Shown: piece after piece, positions 7,721 to 17,432 of the stretch | Position numbering within the stretch: position 1 is the first letter of the stretch | Layout: the number at the start of each line of letters is the position of its first letter | Assembly: GCF_006714895.1 (NCBI RefSeq) | Contig: NZ_VFME01000001.1 | Span: 124,001 to 188,000 of the forward strand | Length of the DNA: 64,000 nt | Source of the DNA: Gramella sp. Hel_I_59 | GTDB taxonomy: Bacteria; Bacteroidota; Bacteroidia; Flavobacteriales; Flavobacteriaceae | Direction: 5' to 3' | The notes under the pieces: generated by a model | Told to the model about the DNA's origin: nothing | What the model saw: only the letters and a program-made list of their open reading frames with translations | Database searches by the model: none | Made by a program: the position numbers and the translations under genes

Positions 7721-9417
7721 ATACTTTCTCGTATATCCTTCAATCTAAGCTGGATCGTGGTATTACCATTCCAGGTATTTTCATCGAGACTAAAAACAGC
7801 GTCGAACTTCTTTCCCTGTTCTATCAAATTCAGTTTTTCGCCAAGGTTAAAGCCAATAACATCAAATTTTACGTTTGAGCCTTCCTGTTTTACCTGGCAT
7901 TTCAGGTGAGTTTTATCTGCGCCTACACATTTTCCGAAGCCAGTATCGGTTAAATTCCGGGTGAGGAAAACCGGCGACATATTCCCTGGACCAAAAGGAG
8001 CGAATTGCTTCAGGATCCGGTAAAATTTAGGCGTAATATCTTTCAGATCCAACTCGGCATCTATGCCAATTTCAGGAGTAAGAAGCTGCCTGTCGATCGT
8101 TTCTGAGACGACCTCCTCAAATTTTCTTTTAAAATTATCATATTCCGCTTCGAGTAAGGTCAATCCCGCTGCGTACTTATGACCTCCAAATTGCTCAATA
8201 TGTTCACTACATGCTTCCAGAGCTTCATAGACATCGAAACCTTTTACAGATCGTGCAGAAGCCGCAAGACGTTCCCCGCTCTTTGTAAAAACAAGCGTTG
8301 GGCGATACCAGGTTTCGGTTAGCCTGGAAGCTACAATCCCAATCACACCTTTGTGCCATTGCTCATCATAGACCACGGTTGTTAGTCGGTTTTCTTCCTG
8401 ACGATCCAGGATTTGCTGTTTCGCTTCTTCTGTAATACTCTTATCTGCACTTCTCCGATCTGTGTTATAGGTCTCTATTTCTTCCGCATAAGTTGCAGAG
8501 ATAGCTTCATCTTCTTCGGTAAGTAGATTTACCGCATGCAAACCATGTTTCATTCTTCCCGCAGCATTAATCCTTGGAGCTACGATAAATACAACATCTG
8601 TAATACTTACATTTTTACGTTCACCGAGCAAACTTTGAATCCCTTTTCGGGGGGCAACATTGATAACATGCAAACCATGATAAGCGAGAATCCTGTTTTC
8701 GCCGGTGATGGGAACAATATCTGCTCCAATGGCCGTAGCTACCAGATCGAGGTAGGGAAGTAAAGTCTCTTCAGGTTCATTGTTCTTAATAGTGATCGCC
8801 TGGATGAGTTTAAAACCAACACCGCAACCGCAGAGTTCGTCATAAGGATAATTACAATCACTCCTTTTTGGATCAAGTACCGCTGCAGCATCTGGAATTT
8901 CATTGCCTGGGCGGTGATGATCACAAATCACGAAATCAATTCCTTTTTTCTTTGCATAAGCTACTTTATCTATCGCTTTGATTCCGCAGTCTAAAGCAAT
9001 AATAAGACTTACCTCATTATCTTCAGCATAATCGATTCCCTGGTAGGATACCCCATAACCTTCAGCATACCTGTCTGGAATATATGTGGTCACATTGGGA
9101 TATCTGAATTTCAGAAAAGAAGACATTAGCGCGACACTGGTAGTTCCATCTACATCATAATCTCCATAGACCATGATATTTTCTCCAGCTTCCATCGCCT
9201 GTTCTATCCTGGCTACTGCCTTGTCCATATCCTTCATCAGGAAAGGATCATGCAAACCATCTAACTGTGGTCTGAAAAATCTCTTTGCTTCTTCAAAGGT
9301 GGTAATTCCTCGCTGAACCAATAATTTCGAAACTGCCAGTCCGGTTCCAAGCTTTTCGGCGAGTGCCTGTGCTGTGATAGGATCGGGTTTTGGCTTGAGA
9401 ATCCAGCGCGTCTTCAT
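7717..9417 (-). CDS. recJ: single-stranded-DNA-specific exonuclease RecJ
   Basis: 566 residues. DHH-phosphoesterase motifs are visible: VYGDYDVDGTTS (near 80), ALDCGIKA (near 140), CDHHRPG (near 165), and the DHHA1 block FGGHKYAAGL (near 400), followed by a C-terminal OB-fold-like region. RecJ degrades single-stranded DNA 5' to 3' in recombination (RecFOR pathway), mismatch repair and base excision repair. The length fits the family. The start is the ATG at 9417. The UDG-family gene lies upstream on the same strand 54 bases away, so a repair operon is possible but not proven. Confidence 0.95.
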   Translation of the reverse strand: MKTRWILKPKPDPITAQALAEKLGTGLAVSKLLVQRGITTFEEAKRFFRPQLDGLHDPFLMKDMDKAVARIEQAMEAGENIMVYGDYDVDGTTSVALMSSFLKFRYPNVTTYIPDRYAEGYGVSYQGIDYAEDNEVSLIIALDCGIKAIDKVAYAKKKGIDFVICDHHRPGNEIPDAAAVLDPKRSDCNYPYDELCGCGVGFKLIQAITIKNNEPEETLLPYLDLVATAIGADIVPITGENRILAYHGLHVINVAPRKGIQSLLGERKNVSITDVVFIVAPRINAAGRMKHGLHAVNLLTEEDEAISATYAEEIETYNTDRRSADKSITEEAKQQILDRQEENRLTTVVYDEQWHKGVIGIVASRLTETWYRPTLVFTKSGERLAASARSVKGFDVYEALEACSEHIEQFGGHKYAAGLTLLEAEYDNFKRKFEEVVSETIDRQLLTPEIGIDAELDLKDITPKFYRILKQFAPFGPGNMSPVFLTRNLTDTGFGKCVGADKTHLKCQVKQEGSNVKFDVIGFNLGEKLNLIEQGKKFDAVFSLDENTWNGNTTIQLRLKDIRESI

Positions 9418-9471
9418 AGTCGTTCAAATTTCAGCCGAAAGTAATAAAATTCTACTTCTAATCTAAGCGAC

Positions 9472-10041
9472 TTATTCCCCTATTATTGACCGGATCTTTT
9501 GCTGAAGTGAGGGAACTATAACCGACTCAAATTCCGGATTTTTCATTCTCCAGAATCGGTTTACCGGGGAAGGATGCGGCAACGGCCAGTACTCTGGAAG
9601 GTATTGCTCATAATCATGAACTTTAGCCGTAAGATTATTCTTTTTTCCGAGGTAATAATTGGAAGCATACGCACCAATAAGGATCTTCAGCTTCACATTT
9701 TTTAAATATTGAAGCACCTCCTCATGCCATAAAGGAGCGCATTCTTTCCTGGGCGGTAGATCGCCGGTCTTTGCTTTCCCGGGATAACAGAAACCCATGG
9801 GTAGAATAGCGAAATTGTCGTGATCGTAAAAAGTATCATCATCAACTCCCAGCCATTCCCTTAACTTTTTACCACTTTGATCTTTCCAGGCTACACCAGA
9901 TTCGTGCACCACTCTTCCTGGCGCCTGGCTGATAAGGATGATTTTGGATTTTGGTGTTGCTTCAATAATAGGTCTTGGCCCAAGTGGTAAATGTTCTTCA
10001 CAAACCCTGCAGTCTCTTATGGTGGATAATAAGTCTTCCAA
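9472..10041 (-). CDS. uracil-DNA glycosylase family protein
   Basis: 189 residues of the UDG superfamily. The water-activating/uracil-binding loop is seen as ISQAPGRVVHESGVAW (near residue 37). The later leucine-loop equivalent is LPHPSPVNRFW (near 152), with H-P-S-P-x-N typical of the superfamily. No FeS-cluster cysteine set is present, only CRVC near residue 11, so it is not a standard family 4 enzyme. The start is probably the TTG at 10041, since no in-frame ATG or GTG lies between it and the rsmI stop 3 bases away. Such coupling suggests one transcript with rsmI. Activity as a glycosylase is inferred. Confidence 0.82.
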   Translation of the reverse strand: MEDLLSTIRDCRVCEEHLPLGPRPIIEATPKSKIILISQAPGRVVHESGVAWKDQSGKKLREWLGVDDDTFYDHDNFAILPMGFCYPGKAKTGDLPPRKECAPLWHEEVLQYLKNVKLKILIGAYASNYYLGKKNNLTAKVHDYEQYLPEYWPLPHPSPVNRFWRMKNPEFESVIVPSLQQKIRSIIGE

Positions 10042-10043
10042 GA

Positions 10044-10715
10044 TCAGGCTTTTCCTGCAACTACAACCACCAACTCTCCTTTTGGCGGATTTGCGGTATA
10101 ATGTTCATGAACTTCAGGTATACTTCCACGAACGGTTTCTTCATGCATTTTAGTGATTTCACGGGAGACGGAAAGACGACGATCTTCACCAAAATATTCC
10201 TGAAAGTGGCCTAATGTCTTAAGTAGTTTATGTGGTGATTCGTAAAAAATCATCGTGCGGGTTTCTTCAGCAAGAATTTTAAGTCTGGTTTGTCTTCCTT
10301 TTTTCACCGGAAGAAATCCTTCAAATACAAATTTATCATTTGGAAGTCCGCTATTGACCAGCGCCGGAACAAAGGCCGTAGCCCCGGGAAGGCAATCCAC
10401 TTCAATACCAGCTTCCACACAGGCCCGGGTTAATAAGAATCCAGGATCTGAAATTGCAGGAGTTCCCGCATCACTAATAAGTGCAATGGTCTCGCCGGCT
10501 TTAATTCTGGAAACAATATGATCCACTGTTTTATGCTCATTATGCATGTGGTGACTCTGCATGGGAGTTTGAACTTCCAGGTACTTCAGTAGTTTACCAC
10601 TATTTCGGGTATCTTCAGCCAGAATAAGATCAACTTCCTTGAGAATACGGATTGCTCTCAAAGTGATATCCTCGAGATTCCCAATTGGCGTGGGAACCAG
10701 GTACAGTTTACCCAT
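10044..10715 (-). CDS. rsmI: 16S rRNA (cytidine(1402)-2'-O)-methyltransferase
   Basis: 223 residues starting MGKLYLVPTPIGNLEDITLRA, the unmistakable RsmI signature. It is followed by AEDTRNSGKLL and ALISDAGTPAISDPG, the SAM-binding tetrapyrrole-methylase fold. RsmI methylates the ribose of C1402 in 16S rRNA, tuning decoding fidelity. It is shorter than the roughly 285-residue E. coli enzyme and lacks the extra C-terminal domain, as is usual in Bacteroidota. It sits between a conserved hypothetical gene (6 bases upstream) and the UDG-family gene. Confidence 0.93.
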   Translation of the reverse strand: MGKLYLVPTPIGNLEDITLRAIRILKEVDLILAEDTRNSGKLLKYLEVQTPMQSHHMHNEHKTVDHIVSRIKAGETIALISDAGTPAISDPGFLLTRACVEAGIEVDCLPGATAFVPALVNSGLPNDKFVFEGFLPVKKGRQTRLKILAEETRTMIFYESPHKLLKTLGHFQEYFGEDRRLSVSREITKMHEETVRGSIPEVHEHYTANPPKGELVVVVAGKA

Positions 10716-10721
10716 AATTAT

Positions 10722-11510
10722 TTATTTCCCGAATTTGTTTTCTATATGAGCTCTAAAACGCTCTTCGTAAGCTTCTTTACCCTGCCAGTTGTTGTAATCT
10801 GGTTTCACAACCAGGTCTATGAATTTTGAAGCTTCTTCCAGGCTGGTAAAAGTATTGAGCTGAGATAGTACGCGGTTATAATCTGCAGTATCTCCTCCAA
10901 AAAGGTGTTTTATATAAGCAAGACGCTCATTAAGACCAATATTGATTCCTTTTTTCAGTCGATCGTTTAAGGATCTGGGCTTATCGCTGGCTGGAACATG
11001 TTTTACCGGTTCAAAGTCTGGCAAATTATCATAATCCACCCCTATATTTCTGAAATCTTTCTTCTCCTCAACTTGTTGTGAATAGGGTGCCGAATTAGAA
11101 ACTTCTGGCGCATCGTTAATATGATTCATAAAAAGATCTACAGACTGACTTTCAGGTGGCATTTGCGCTACAATATCCTTGATCTTTTCAGTATTCGGTT
11201 CGGTGATAGCGTCTGAATCTTCATTGAATTCAGTTCCATCTGGATAAAATTCGTCGTATGCAGATAATTGTGCTGGAGGCTCAGGCAGATCTTTCACCTT
11301 AGGTTTCGGAGCAGCTACTTCTTCCTGTTTTGCTACTTCTTTTTCCTGAGGAACTTCTTCAGAAAGATGTTTTTCAGTAAAAGCCAGAACAGTCAGTTTT
11401 TCATAGAGATGCAAAGCATTTTCCTTGAGCTCCATCGTGTTGAAATTCCCTTTATTCTGAAGGATTTTTTCCGCGATCTCCGCCAGATCAGCCTCAATTT
11501 TCTTTTTCAT
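10722..11510 (-). CDS. conserved hypothetical protein with acidic linker
   Basis: 262 residues without signal peptide or membrane span. The N-terminal 50 residues are helical (MKKKIEADLAEIAEKILQ...). A long acidic, Pro-rich, low-complexity linker follows (about 60-150). The folded C-terminal part (about 165-262) contains LNDRLKKGINIGLNERLAYIKHLFGG and a helical end. It lies directly upstream of rsmI with 6 bases between and is divergent from tdk. I recognise no domain with known activity. The architecture (helix, linker, helical domain) suggests a protein-protein adaptor. Confidence 0.8.
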   Translation of the reverse strand: MKKKIEADLAEIAEKILQNKGNFNTMELKENALHLYEKLTVLAFTEKHLSEEVPQEKEVAKQEEVAAPKPKVKDLPEPPAQLSAYDEFYPDGTEFNEDSDAITEPNTEKIKDIVAQMPPESQSVDLFMNHINDAPEVSNSAPYSQQVEEKKDFRNIGVDYDNLPDFEPVKHVPASDKPRSLNDRLKKGINIGLNERLAYIKHLFGGDTADYNRVLSQLNTFTSLEEASKFIDLVVKPDYNNWQGKEAYEERFRAHIENKFGK

Positions 11511-11641
11511 CGGTTTAATTTTATATGTTTTCTATCGGTCAGAAGCAATTCGCAAATAATGATATTTATAGGTAGGCAAATTAGGTTACTACTCGTTTCA
11601 TAACTTTCAAGATTCGCCCCTTCTCCGGGTTGTATTTTTAA

Positions 11642-11649
11642 TAAATTTG
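11642..11649 (+). promoter_or_regulatory. candidate -7 promoter box (TAAATTTG) for tdk
   Basis: An exact TAnnTTTG, 53 bases before the tdk ATG. A second, imperfect box (TCGATTTG, 11683-11690) is closer, so which one is used is open. Confidence 0.4.
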
Positions 11650-11701
11650 TTCCACCTTTATACGAAAGAGGTATTTCCCGTTTCGATTTGAAAAATACAA
11701 A

Positions 11702-12346
11702 ATGTTTCTCGAAAATACAGTAAATCACGAAGAGCAATTTGGGTGGATTGAGGTTATTTGCGGGTCAATGTTTTCCGGAAAAACGGAAGAATTGATACGC
11801 CGACTCAAACGCGCAAAATTTGCAAAACAGAATGTTGAGATCTTCAAACCTGCGATTGATGTTAGGTATGACGAGGAAATGGTCGTATCTCATGATTCCA
11901 ATGAAATAAGATCTACTCCTGTACCTTCAGCTTCCAATATCCGTTTGTTGGCAGATGGTTGTGATGTAGTTGGGATCGATGAAGCACAATTCTTTGATGA
12001 TGAGATTGTGACGGTTTGTAATGATCTCGCCAACCAGGGAATTCGGGTGATCGTAGCCGGCCTGGACATGGACTTTAAAGGAAATCCTTTTGGACCTATG
12101 CCAAATTTAATGGCCACTGCAGAGTACGTTACGAAAGTACATGCTGTTTGTACCAGAACCGGAAATCTTGCCCAGTTCAGCTATCGTAAAGCTATCAATG
12201 ACGACCTGGTATTTCTGGGTGAAAATGAAGAATATGAACCATTAAGCCGTGCTGCTTACTACAAGGCTATGCTGCGGGAGCGAGTGAAGAAGCTTGATGT
12301 GAATGCCGAAGAATTGAATGCTAAAAAAACCGAAGAAAATGCCTGA
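11702..12346 (+). CDS. tdk: thymidine kinase (type II, TK1-like)
   Basis: 214 residues. The P-loop is [15 protein letters not shown] (near 22-36), the Walker B region GIDEAQFF (near 90), the lasso/thymidine region [14 protein letters not shown] (near 149), and the tail [15 protein letters not shown]. It phosphorylates thymidine to dTMP in pyrimidine salvage. Three of the four zinc-binding cysteines of TK1-type enzymes are absent: the first CxxC has become CTRT and the second pair is SRAA, so the zinc site is lost. It overlaps alr by 8 bases and is probably co-transcribed with it. Confidence 0.93.
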   Translation: MFLENTVNHEEQFGWIEVICGSMFSGKTEELIRRLKRAKFAKQNVEIFKPAIDVRYDEEMVVSHDSNEIRSTPVPSASNIRLLADGCDVVGIDEAQFFDDEIVTVCNDLANQGIRVIVAGLDMDFKGNPFGPMPNLMATAEYVTKVHAVCTRTGNLAQFSYRKAINDDLVFLGENEEYEPLSRAAYYKAMLRERVKKLDVNAEELNAKKTEENA

Positions 12347-13448
12347 AGCCAAAGAGACCGTTCTTGAGATTGATCTTGGAGCACTGGCACACAATTATAG
12401 ATATTTAAGAGCAAAGATCGATGACGGAGTGAAGTTCCTGTCTGTAGTGAAAGCTTTTGCTTATGGGAATGATTCAGTCATCATTGCCAGAAAACTTGAA
12501 GAACTTGGCACCGATTATTTTGCGGTTGCTTATGTGGAAGAAGGAATCCATCTTCGTAAAAATGGGATCACTAAACCCATTTTAGTGTTGCATCCACAAT
12601 TCACACATTTCGAAGATATTATCGAGCATTGTCTCGAGCCCAATTTATACAGCGAAAAAATTCTACGCTCTTTTGTAGAGACTGCTGAAGCTAAAAATCA
12701 AAAGAATTACCCTGTTCATATCAAGCTGAATACCGGTTTGAACAGACTTGGTTTTGATCATCCAGAGATTGGAACTGTCAAAGAAATCATTAGTGGTACT
12801 TCCAGCCTGAAGATCGCTTCTGTTTTTTCCCATCTTGCTGCAAGTGAAGACTGGAAAGAACGTGATTTCACGGTAGGCCAGATCGATCTTTTCAGGAAAA
12901 TGACCTGGGAATTGATTGACGATCTGGACTATGAACCAATACTCCATATTTGCAATACTTCTGGCGTGATCAACTACCCGAAATCGGCTTTTAGTATGGT
13001 GCGTAGCGGGATAGGATTATACGGTTATGGAAATGATAAAAATGTTGATCCTGAACTAAGACCAATTTCCACGCTTAAAACGATCATTTCCCAGATTAGA
13101 AGTCTGGATAAAGGTGATACCGTAGGCTACAATCGCGCGTTCAAGGTTGAGAAACCTACTCGCATTGCGACGCTGCCTTTGGGTCATGCTGATGGGATCA
13201 ATAGGATCTATGGAAAGGGAAAGGCCGGAGTATTTATTAATGGAGAATATGCTCCTATCGCTGGAAATGTTTGCATGGATATTATCATGGTAGATGTGAC
13301 CAATATTTCCTGTGAAGAAGGTGATGAAGTGATCGTCTTTGGAGGACCTCAGCATCCAGTAAAATTTGCTGAAGCAGGAGGGACTATTTCTTATGAATTG
13401 ATCACCGGAATACAGCGCAGGGTCACGCGATTAGTGATCCCTGAATAA
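12339..13448 (+). CDS. alr: alanine racemase
   Basis: 369 residues from the ATG at 12339; an upstream in-frame ATG at 12318, deep inside tdk, is also possible. The PLP lysine motif is [11 protein letters not shown] (residues about 34-44), the second-base tyrosine region is DTVGYNRAF (near 262), and [10 protein letters not shown] (near 310) is the conserved metal/PLP-side block. The enzyme makes D-alanine for peptidoglycan. It is free-standing, not fused to MurF as in some Bacteroidota. The start overlaps the tdk stop (ATGCCTGA). Confidence 0.92.
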   Translation: MPEAKETVLEIDLGALAHNYRYLRAKIDDGVKFLSVVKAFAYGNDSVIIARKLEELGTDYFAVAYVEEGIHLRKNGITKPILVLHPQFTHFEDIIEHCLEPNLYSEKILRSFVETAEAKNQKNYPVHIKLNTGLNRLGFDHPEIGTVKEIISGTSSLKIASVFSHLAASEDWKERDFTVGQIDLFRKMTWELIDDLDYEPILHICNTSGVINYPKSAFSMVRSGIGLYGYGNDKNVDPELRPISTLKTIISQIRSLDKGDTVGYNRAFKVEKPTRIATLPLGHADGINRIYGKGKAGVFINGEYAPIAGNVCMDIIMVDVTNISCEEGDEVIVFGGPQHPVKFAEAGGTISYELITGIQRRVTRLVIPE

Positions 13449-13477
13449 TTAATATACCAGACTTCTCGAAATTTGTA

Positions 13478-13485
13478 TAAATTTG
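13478..13485 (+). promoter_or_regulatory. -7 promoter box (TAAATTTG) for mscL
   Basis: An exact TAnnTTTG, 24 bases before the mscL ATG at 13510. Confidence 0.6.
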
Positions 13486-13509
13486 GAAATCAACTAACAA
13501 CTATAATTC

Positions 13510-13932
13510 ATGAGTTTTTTTTCAGATTTTAAAGCATTCCTTCTTAAGAAGGATATCGTAGCACTGGCTACTGCAGTAATAATTGGAGCTGCTTTTAACA
13601 AGGTAATCTCTTCTGTCGTTGCAGATATTTTTATGCCCATCATTGGATTAATTACCGGTGGAGCAGATCTAACCCAACAATTTATTTCCCTGGATGGTGT
13701 AGAATACGAAAGTCTTGAAGCTGCGATCGAAGCTGAAGCTGCTATTCTTACCTACGGAAATTTGATACAGGCGATCATTTACTTTATTATCGTTGGTCTG
13801 TTTATTTTCCTTTTCCTGAGAGCTTACGAAAAGACAAAGAAGAAAGAAGAAGCTGCAGCTCCGGCAGGACCATCGAAAGAAGAAGTTTTACTTACTGAAA
13901 TTCGTGACGAACTAAGAAAGAACAATATTTAA
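13510..13932 (+). CDS. mscL: large-conductance mechanosensitive channel
   Basis: 140 residues. The N-terminal helix [20 protein letters not shown] leads into TM1 with the [18 protein letters not shown] pore segment. A periplasmic loop follows (about 52-80), then TM2 near [22 protein letters not shown], and a basic C-terminal helix. This is the normal MscL size and topology. The homopentameric channel opens under membrane tension and protects cells from osmotic downshock. It has its own promoter and a strong terminator. Confidence 0.95.
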   Translation: MSFFSDFKAFLLKKDIVALATAVIIGAAFNKVISSVVADIFMPIIGLITGGADLTQQFISLDGVEYESLEAAIEAEAAILTYGNLIQAIIYFIIVGLFIFLFLRAYEKTKKKEEAAAPAGPSKEEVLLTEIRDELRKNNI

Positions 13933-13970
13933 GACGTACGCTTACCGCTACATTACTCATTCTTAAACTA

Positions 13971-14001
13971 AACCTCTGGCAAAAACCAGGGGTCTTTTTT
14001 T
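13971..14001 (+). terminator. intrinsic terminator after mscL
   Basis: Stem ACCTCTGG/CCAGGGGT with a CAAAAA loop, followed by CTTTTTTT. Confidence 0.85.
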
Positions 14002-14082
14002 AACAATAATCCAAAATTGGTTCAATTTTTTAAAATTCCTGAAATTTTTAATAGGGAAGCAGCTAGAATAATTTCCAAGCAA

Positions 14083-14090
14083 TAACTTTG
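14083..14090 (+). promoter_or_regulatory. -7 promoter box (TAACTTTG) for asd
   Basis: An exact TAnnTTTG, 27 bases before the asd ATG at 14118. Confidence 0.6.
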
Positions 14091-14117
14091 CAATTCACTT
14101 TTTAAAGTAAGCAAATT

Positions 14118-15107
14118 ATGAAAGTAGCTGTAGTAGGAGCAACCGGGATGGTAGGAAGCGTAATGCTTAAAGTACTGGAAGAACGTAATTTTCCACTTAC
14201 CGAACTTATTCCTGTAGCTTCTGAAAGATCTGTAGGTAAGAAATTAACCTATAATGGTAAGGATTTCGAAGTAGTAAGTCTTGAAACCGCAGTTTCCATG
14301 AAACCGGAAGTAGCCATATTTTCAGCTGGTGGAGACACTTCATTAGAATGGGCTCCAAAATTTGCTTCCGCAGGAACTACAGTGATCGATAATTCTTCAG
14401 CATGGAGAATGAATCCGAAGAATAAACTTATCATTCCCGAGATCAATGCTAACCTGCTTTCAGAAGAAGATAAGATCATTGCGAATCCTAATTGTTCTAC
14501 AATACAGTTATTAATGGCTTTAAAACCATTGCATGATGCATATAATATCAAGCGAGTGGTGGTTTCAACCTACCAGTCTATCACTGGAACTGGCGTAAAA
14601 GCCGTACAGCAGCTGGAGAACGAGTATGCGGGTAAGAAAGAAGAAATGGCTTATCCTTATCCAATTCATAAAAATGCGTTGCCACATTGCGATGTATTCC
14701 AGGAAAATGGATACACTAAAGAGGAGATGAAGTTAACAAACGAAACCAAGAAAATTCTCGGTGATGATTCAGTAAACGTAACGGCAACCGCGATCAGAAT
14801 TCCGGTGGTTGGAGGACATTCAGAATCGGTGAATATCGAGTTTCATAAAGAATTTGAGGAAGCAGATGTGCGAAAGATCCTGAGTGATTTTCCAGGAATT
14901 ACGGTTCAGGATAACCCGGAATTGAATACTTATCCTATGCCTATTTATGCGGAAGGAAAAGATGATGTTTTTGTAGGTAGAATTCGAAGAGATCATTCCC
15001 AGCCAAATACACTAAATATGTGGATCGTTGCTGATAATCTCCGTAAAGGTGCCGCGACAAATGCGGTGCAGATCGCAGAATATTTACTGGAGCAGAAACT
15101 ACTGTAA
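14118..15107 (+). CDS. asd: aspartate-semialdehyde dehydrogenase
   Basis: 329 residues. The NADP-binding motif is VVGATGMVGSVML (4-16), the catalytic Cys is in IANPNCSTIQLL (near 127), and the later catalytic His region is RIPVVGGHSESVNIEF (near 232). It reduces aspartyl phosphate to aspartate semialdehyde, feeding lysine/diaminopimelate, threonine and methionine synthesis. The length is normal. The gene is flanked by its own -7 box and a good terminator, so it is monocistronic. Confidence 0.96.
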   Translation: MKVAVVGATGMVGSVMLKVLEERNFPLTELIPVASERSVGKKLTYNGKDFEVVSLETAVSMKPEVAIFSAGGDTSLEWAPKFASAGTTVIDNSSAWRMNPKNKLIIPEINANLLSEEDKIIANPNCSTIQLLMALKPLHDAYNIKRVVVSTYQSITGTGVKAVQQLENEYAGKKEEMAYPYPIHKNALPHCDVFQENGYTKEEMKLTNETKKILGDDSVNVTATAIRIPVVGGHSESVNIEFHKEFEEADVRKILSDFPGITVQDNPELNTYPMPIYAEGKDDVFVGRIRRDHSQPNTLNMWIVADNLRKGAATNAVQIAEYLLEQKLL

Positions 15108-15130
15108 TACACAAATTTAAAATTTTACTT

Positions 15131-15166
15131 AAAAGCCTGAAACTCTACAGATTCAGGCTTTTTTAT
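15131..15166 (+). terminator. intrinsic terminator after asd
   Basis: Stem AAAAGCCTGAA/TTCAGGCTTTT with a 10-base loop, running into a T-rich tract. Confidence 0.88.
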
Positions 15167-15197
15167 TCTTATTTTAGGTCTCTAAACTAAGAATTGT

Positions 15198-17354
15198 ATG
15201 AAGAAAATCTATTCAGGCATTATTGGGCTGGGGTTAGTTGCCGGCTCACTAAGTGCACAAAGTCAAAACCAAAGCAAATTGAACTATCCTGAAACCAAGA
15301 AAGTTGATACTGTAACCGATTATTTTGGAACCGAGGTAAAAGATCCTTATCGCTGGCTGGAGGATGATCGTAGCGAGGAAACGGAGAACTGGGTAAAAAG
15401 ACAGAACGAAGTAACTTTCGATTACCTGGAGAATATTCCGTACAGAAATAAACTTAAGGATCGTCTTACCAAGTTATGGGATTATGAAAAATTGAGCGCT
15501 CCTTTTACTGAAGGTGAAAAGATCTATTTCTTCAAAAACGACGGACTTCAGAATCAAAGTGTTCTTTATCGCCGTGATTCAGAAGAAGCGGAAGCAAAAG
15601 TATTTTTAGATCCGAATAAATTCAGTGAAGATGGAACTACCTCACTTGCGGGAATGAGCTTTTCCGAAGATGGAAAAAAGCTTGCCTATGCTATTTCTGA
15701 AGGTGGAAGCGACTGGAGAAAGATCATTTTGATGAATGCCGATGATAAAAAGATCCTTGGCGATACGATCAAGGATGTAAAATTCAGCGGAATTTCATGG
15801 AAAGGCAATGAAGGCTTCTACTACTCGAGCTATGACAAGCCTGATGGAAGTGAACTTTCAGCAAAGACAGATCAGCATAAATTATATTATCATAAACTGG
15901 GAACACCGCAAGGTGATGACCAGATCATCTTCGGAAATTCTGAAGCACAAAAACGTCGTTATGTAGGAGGAAGTGTTACTGAAGATAATCGTTACCTGAT
16001 CATTTCGGCACGTAATTCAACTTCAGGCGGGGAACTTTATATGATGGATCTTCAGAAGGTAAATCCGGAACTGGTTACAATTTTAGATAATCAGGATACC
16101 GATTCTTATGTGATCGAAAATGAGGGTAGCAAATTATTTATCGTGACCAATCTTGATGCTCCAAACAAGAAGATCGTGACTGTTGACGCTAGCGATCCAA
16201 GTCCGGAGAACTGGGAAGATTTTATTCCTGAAACCGAGCATGTATTAAGTCCTTCAACCGGTGGTGGTTATTTCTTTACAGAGTATATGGTAGATGCCAT
16301 TTCAAAAGTGAAGCAATACGATTATGACGGGAAACTTGTGCGTGAAGTAGAACTTCCAGGTGTAGGCTCTGCCGGAGGTTTTGGAGCGAAGAAAGACAAA
16401 GATGTGCTTTACTATAGTTTTACAAATTACGTGACTCCGGGTACTATTTATAAATATGATATTGACAATGGGACTTCTGAAGTTTATAATATACCGAACA
16501 TAGATTTTGATCCGGAACAGTTTACCAGCGAACAGGTATTCTACGAATCAAAGGATGGTACGAAGATCCCAATGATCATAACTTACAAAAAGGGAACTCA
16601 GCTTAACGGAAAGAATCCAACGATCCTTTATGGTTATGGAGGATTTAATGTGAGCCTGACTCCAGGTTTTAGCACTGCAATGAGCGTATGGCTGGAACAA
16701 GGCGGTGTTTATGCTGTTCCTAATCTTCGAGGTGGTGGAGAATATGGGAAAGCATGGCATGATGCAGGTACAAAGCTTAAAAAGCAGAATGTATTTGATG
16801 ATTTCATTGCCGCTGCAGAATACCTGATAGACAATGATTACACCTCCAGCGATTATCTTGCTGTAAGAGGTGGTTCTAACGGTGGACTGCTGGTAGGAGC
16901 TACCATGACTCAGCGACCTGAACTTATGAAAGTAGCATTGCCTGCAGTTGGAGTAATGGACATGTTAAGATATCACACATTTACTGCCGGTGCAGGATGG
17001 GCTTATGATTATGGTACTTCGGAAGATAATAAAGAAATGTTCCAGTATCTATATAACTATTCTCCAGTGCATAGTATTGAGCCAGATACAGAATATCCTG
17101 CGACGCTTGTGACTACTGGAGATCATGACGACCGTGTAGTGCCTGCGCATTCTTTTAAATATGCTGCAGAACTACAGGACAAGCAGGAAGGAACTAATCC
17201 TACGCTTATCAGGATCGAGACCAATGCCGGTCATGGTGCAGGAAAGCCAACCAGTAAGATCATTGAAGAATATGCAGATATCTTCGGTTTTACATTATAT
17301 AATATGGGGTTTGAAGCACTTCCAAATGAACTAAAAGAGATTTCTAAAGATTAA
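15198..17354 (+). CDS. prolyl oligopeptidase (S9A family), secreted
   Basis: 718 residues with a Sec signal peptide ([22 protein letters not shown]). The N-terminal beta-propeller domain occupies about 70-420 and a C-terminal alpha/beta hydrolase domain follows. The catalytic triad is visible: Ser in [11 protein letters not shown] (near 560), Asp in [11 protein letters not shown] (near 640), and His in NAGHGAGKP (near 680). Periplasmic S9A enzymes cleave short proline-containing peptides. No promoter box of exact form is seen in the short upstream gap. A strong terminator follows. Confidence 0.94.
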   Translation: MKKIYSGIIGLGLVAGSLSAQSQNQSKLNYPETKKVDTVTDYFGTEVKDPYRWLEDDRSEETENWVKRQNEVTFDYLENIPYRNKLKDRLTKLWDYEKLSAPFTEGEKIYFFKNDGLQNQSVLYRRDSEEAEAKVFLDPNKFSEDGTTSLAGMSFSEDGKKLAYAISEGGSDWRKIILMNADDKKILGDTIKDVKFSGISWKGNEGFYYSSYDKPDGSELSAKTDQHKLYYHKLGTPQGDDQIIFGNSEAQKRRYVGGSVTEDNRYLIISARNSTSGGELYMMDLQKVNPELVTILDNQDTDSYVIENEGSKLFIVTNLDAPNKKIVTVDASDPSPENWEDFIPETEHVLSPSTGGGYFFTEYMVDAISKVKQYDYDGKLVREVELPGVGSAGGFGAKKDKDVLYYSFTNYVTPGTIYKYDIDNGTSEVYNIPNIDFDPEQFTSEQVFYESKDGTKIPMIITYKKGTQLNGKNPTILYGYGGFNVSLTPGFSTAMSVWLEQGGVYAVPNLRGGGEYGKAWHDAGTKLKKQNVFDDFIAAAEYLIDNDYTSSDYLAVRGGSNGGLLVGATMTQRPELMKVALPAVGVMDMLRYHTFTAGAGWAYDYGTSEDNKEMFQYLYNYSPVHSIEPDTEYPATLVTTGDHDDRVVPAHSFKYAAELQDKQEGTNPTLIRIETNAGHGAGKPTSKIIEEYADIFGFTLYNMGFEALPNELKEISKD

Positions 17355-17380
17355 TATTGTTGATCAACTAACTGGATCAC

Positions 17381-17414
17381 AAAAAAAGCGCGGCTCTTAA
17401 GCGGCGCTTTTTTT
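17381..17414. terminator. bidirectional terminator between prolyl oligopeptidase and HAD gene
   Basis: An A-run, GCGC...GCGC stem (17388-17407) and T-run lie in the gap between two convergent genes; transcription from either side ends with a U-tract. Confidence 0.8.
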
Positions 17415-17432
17415 ATTTTATTTCAGAGAGCT

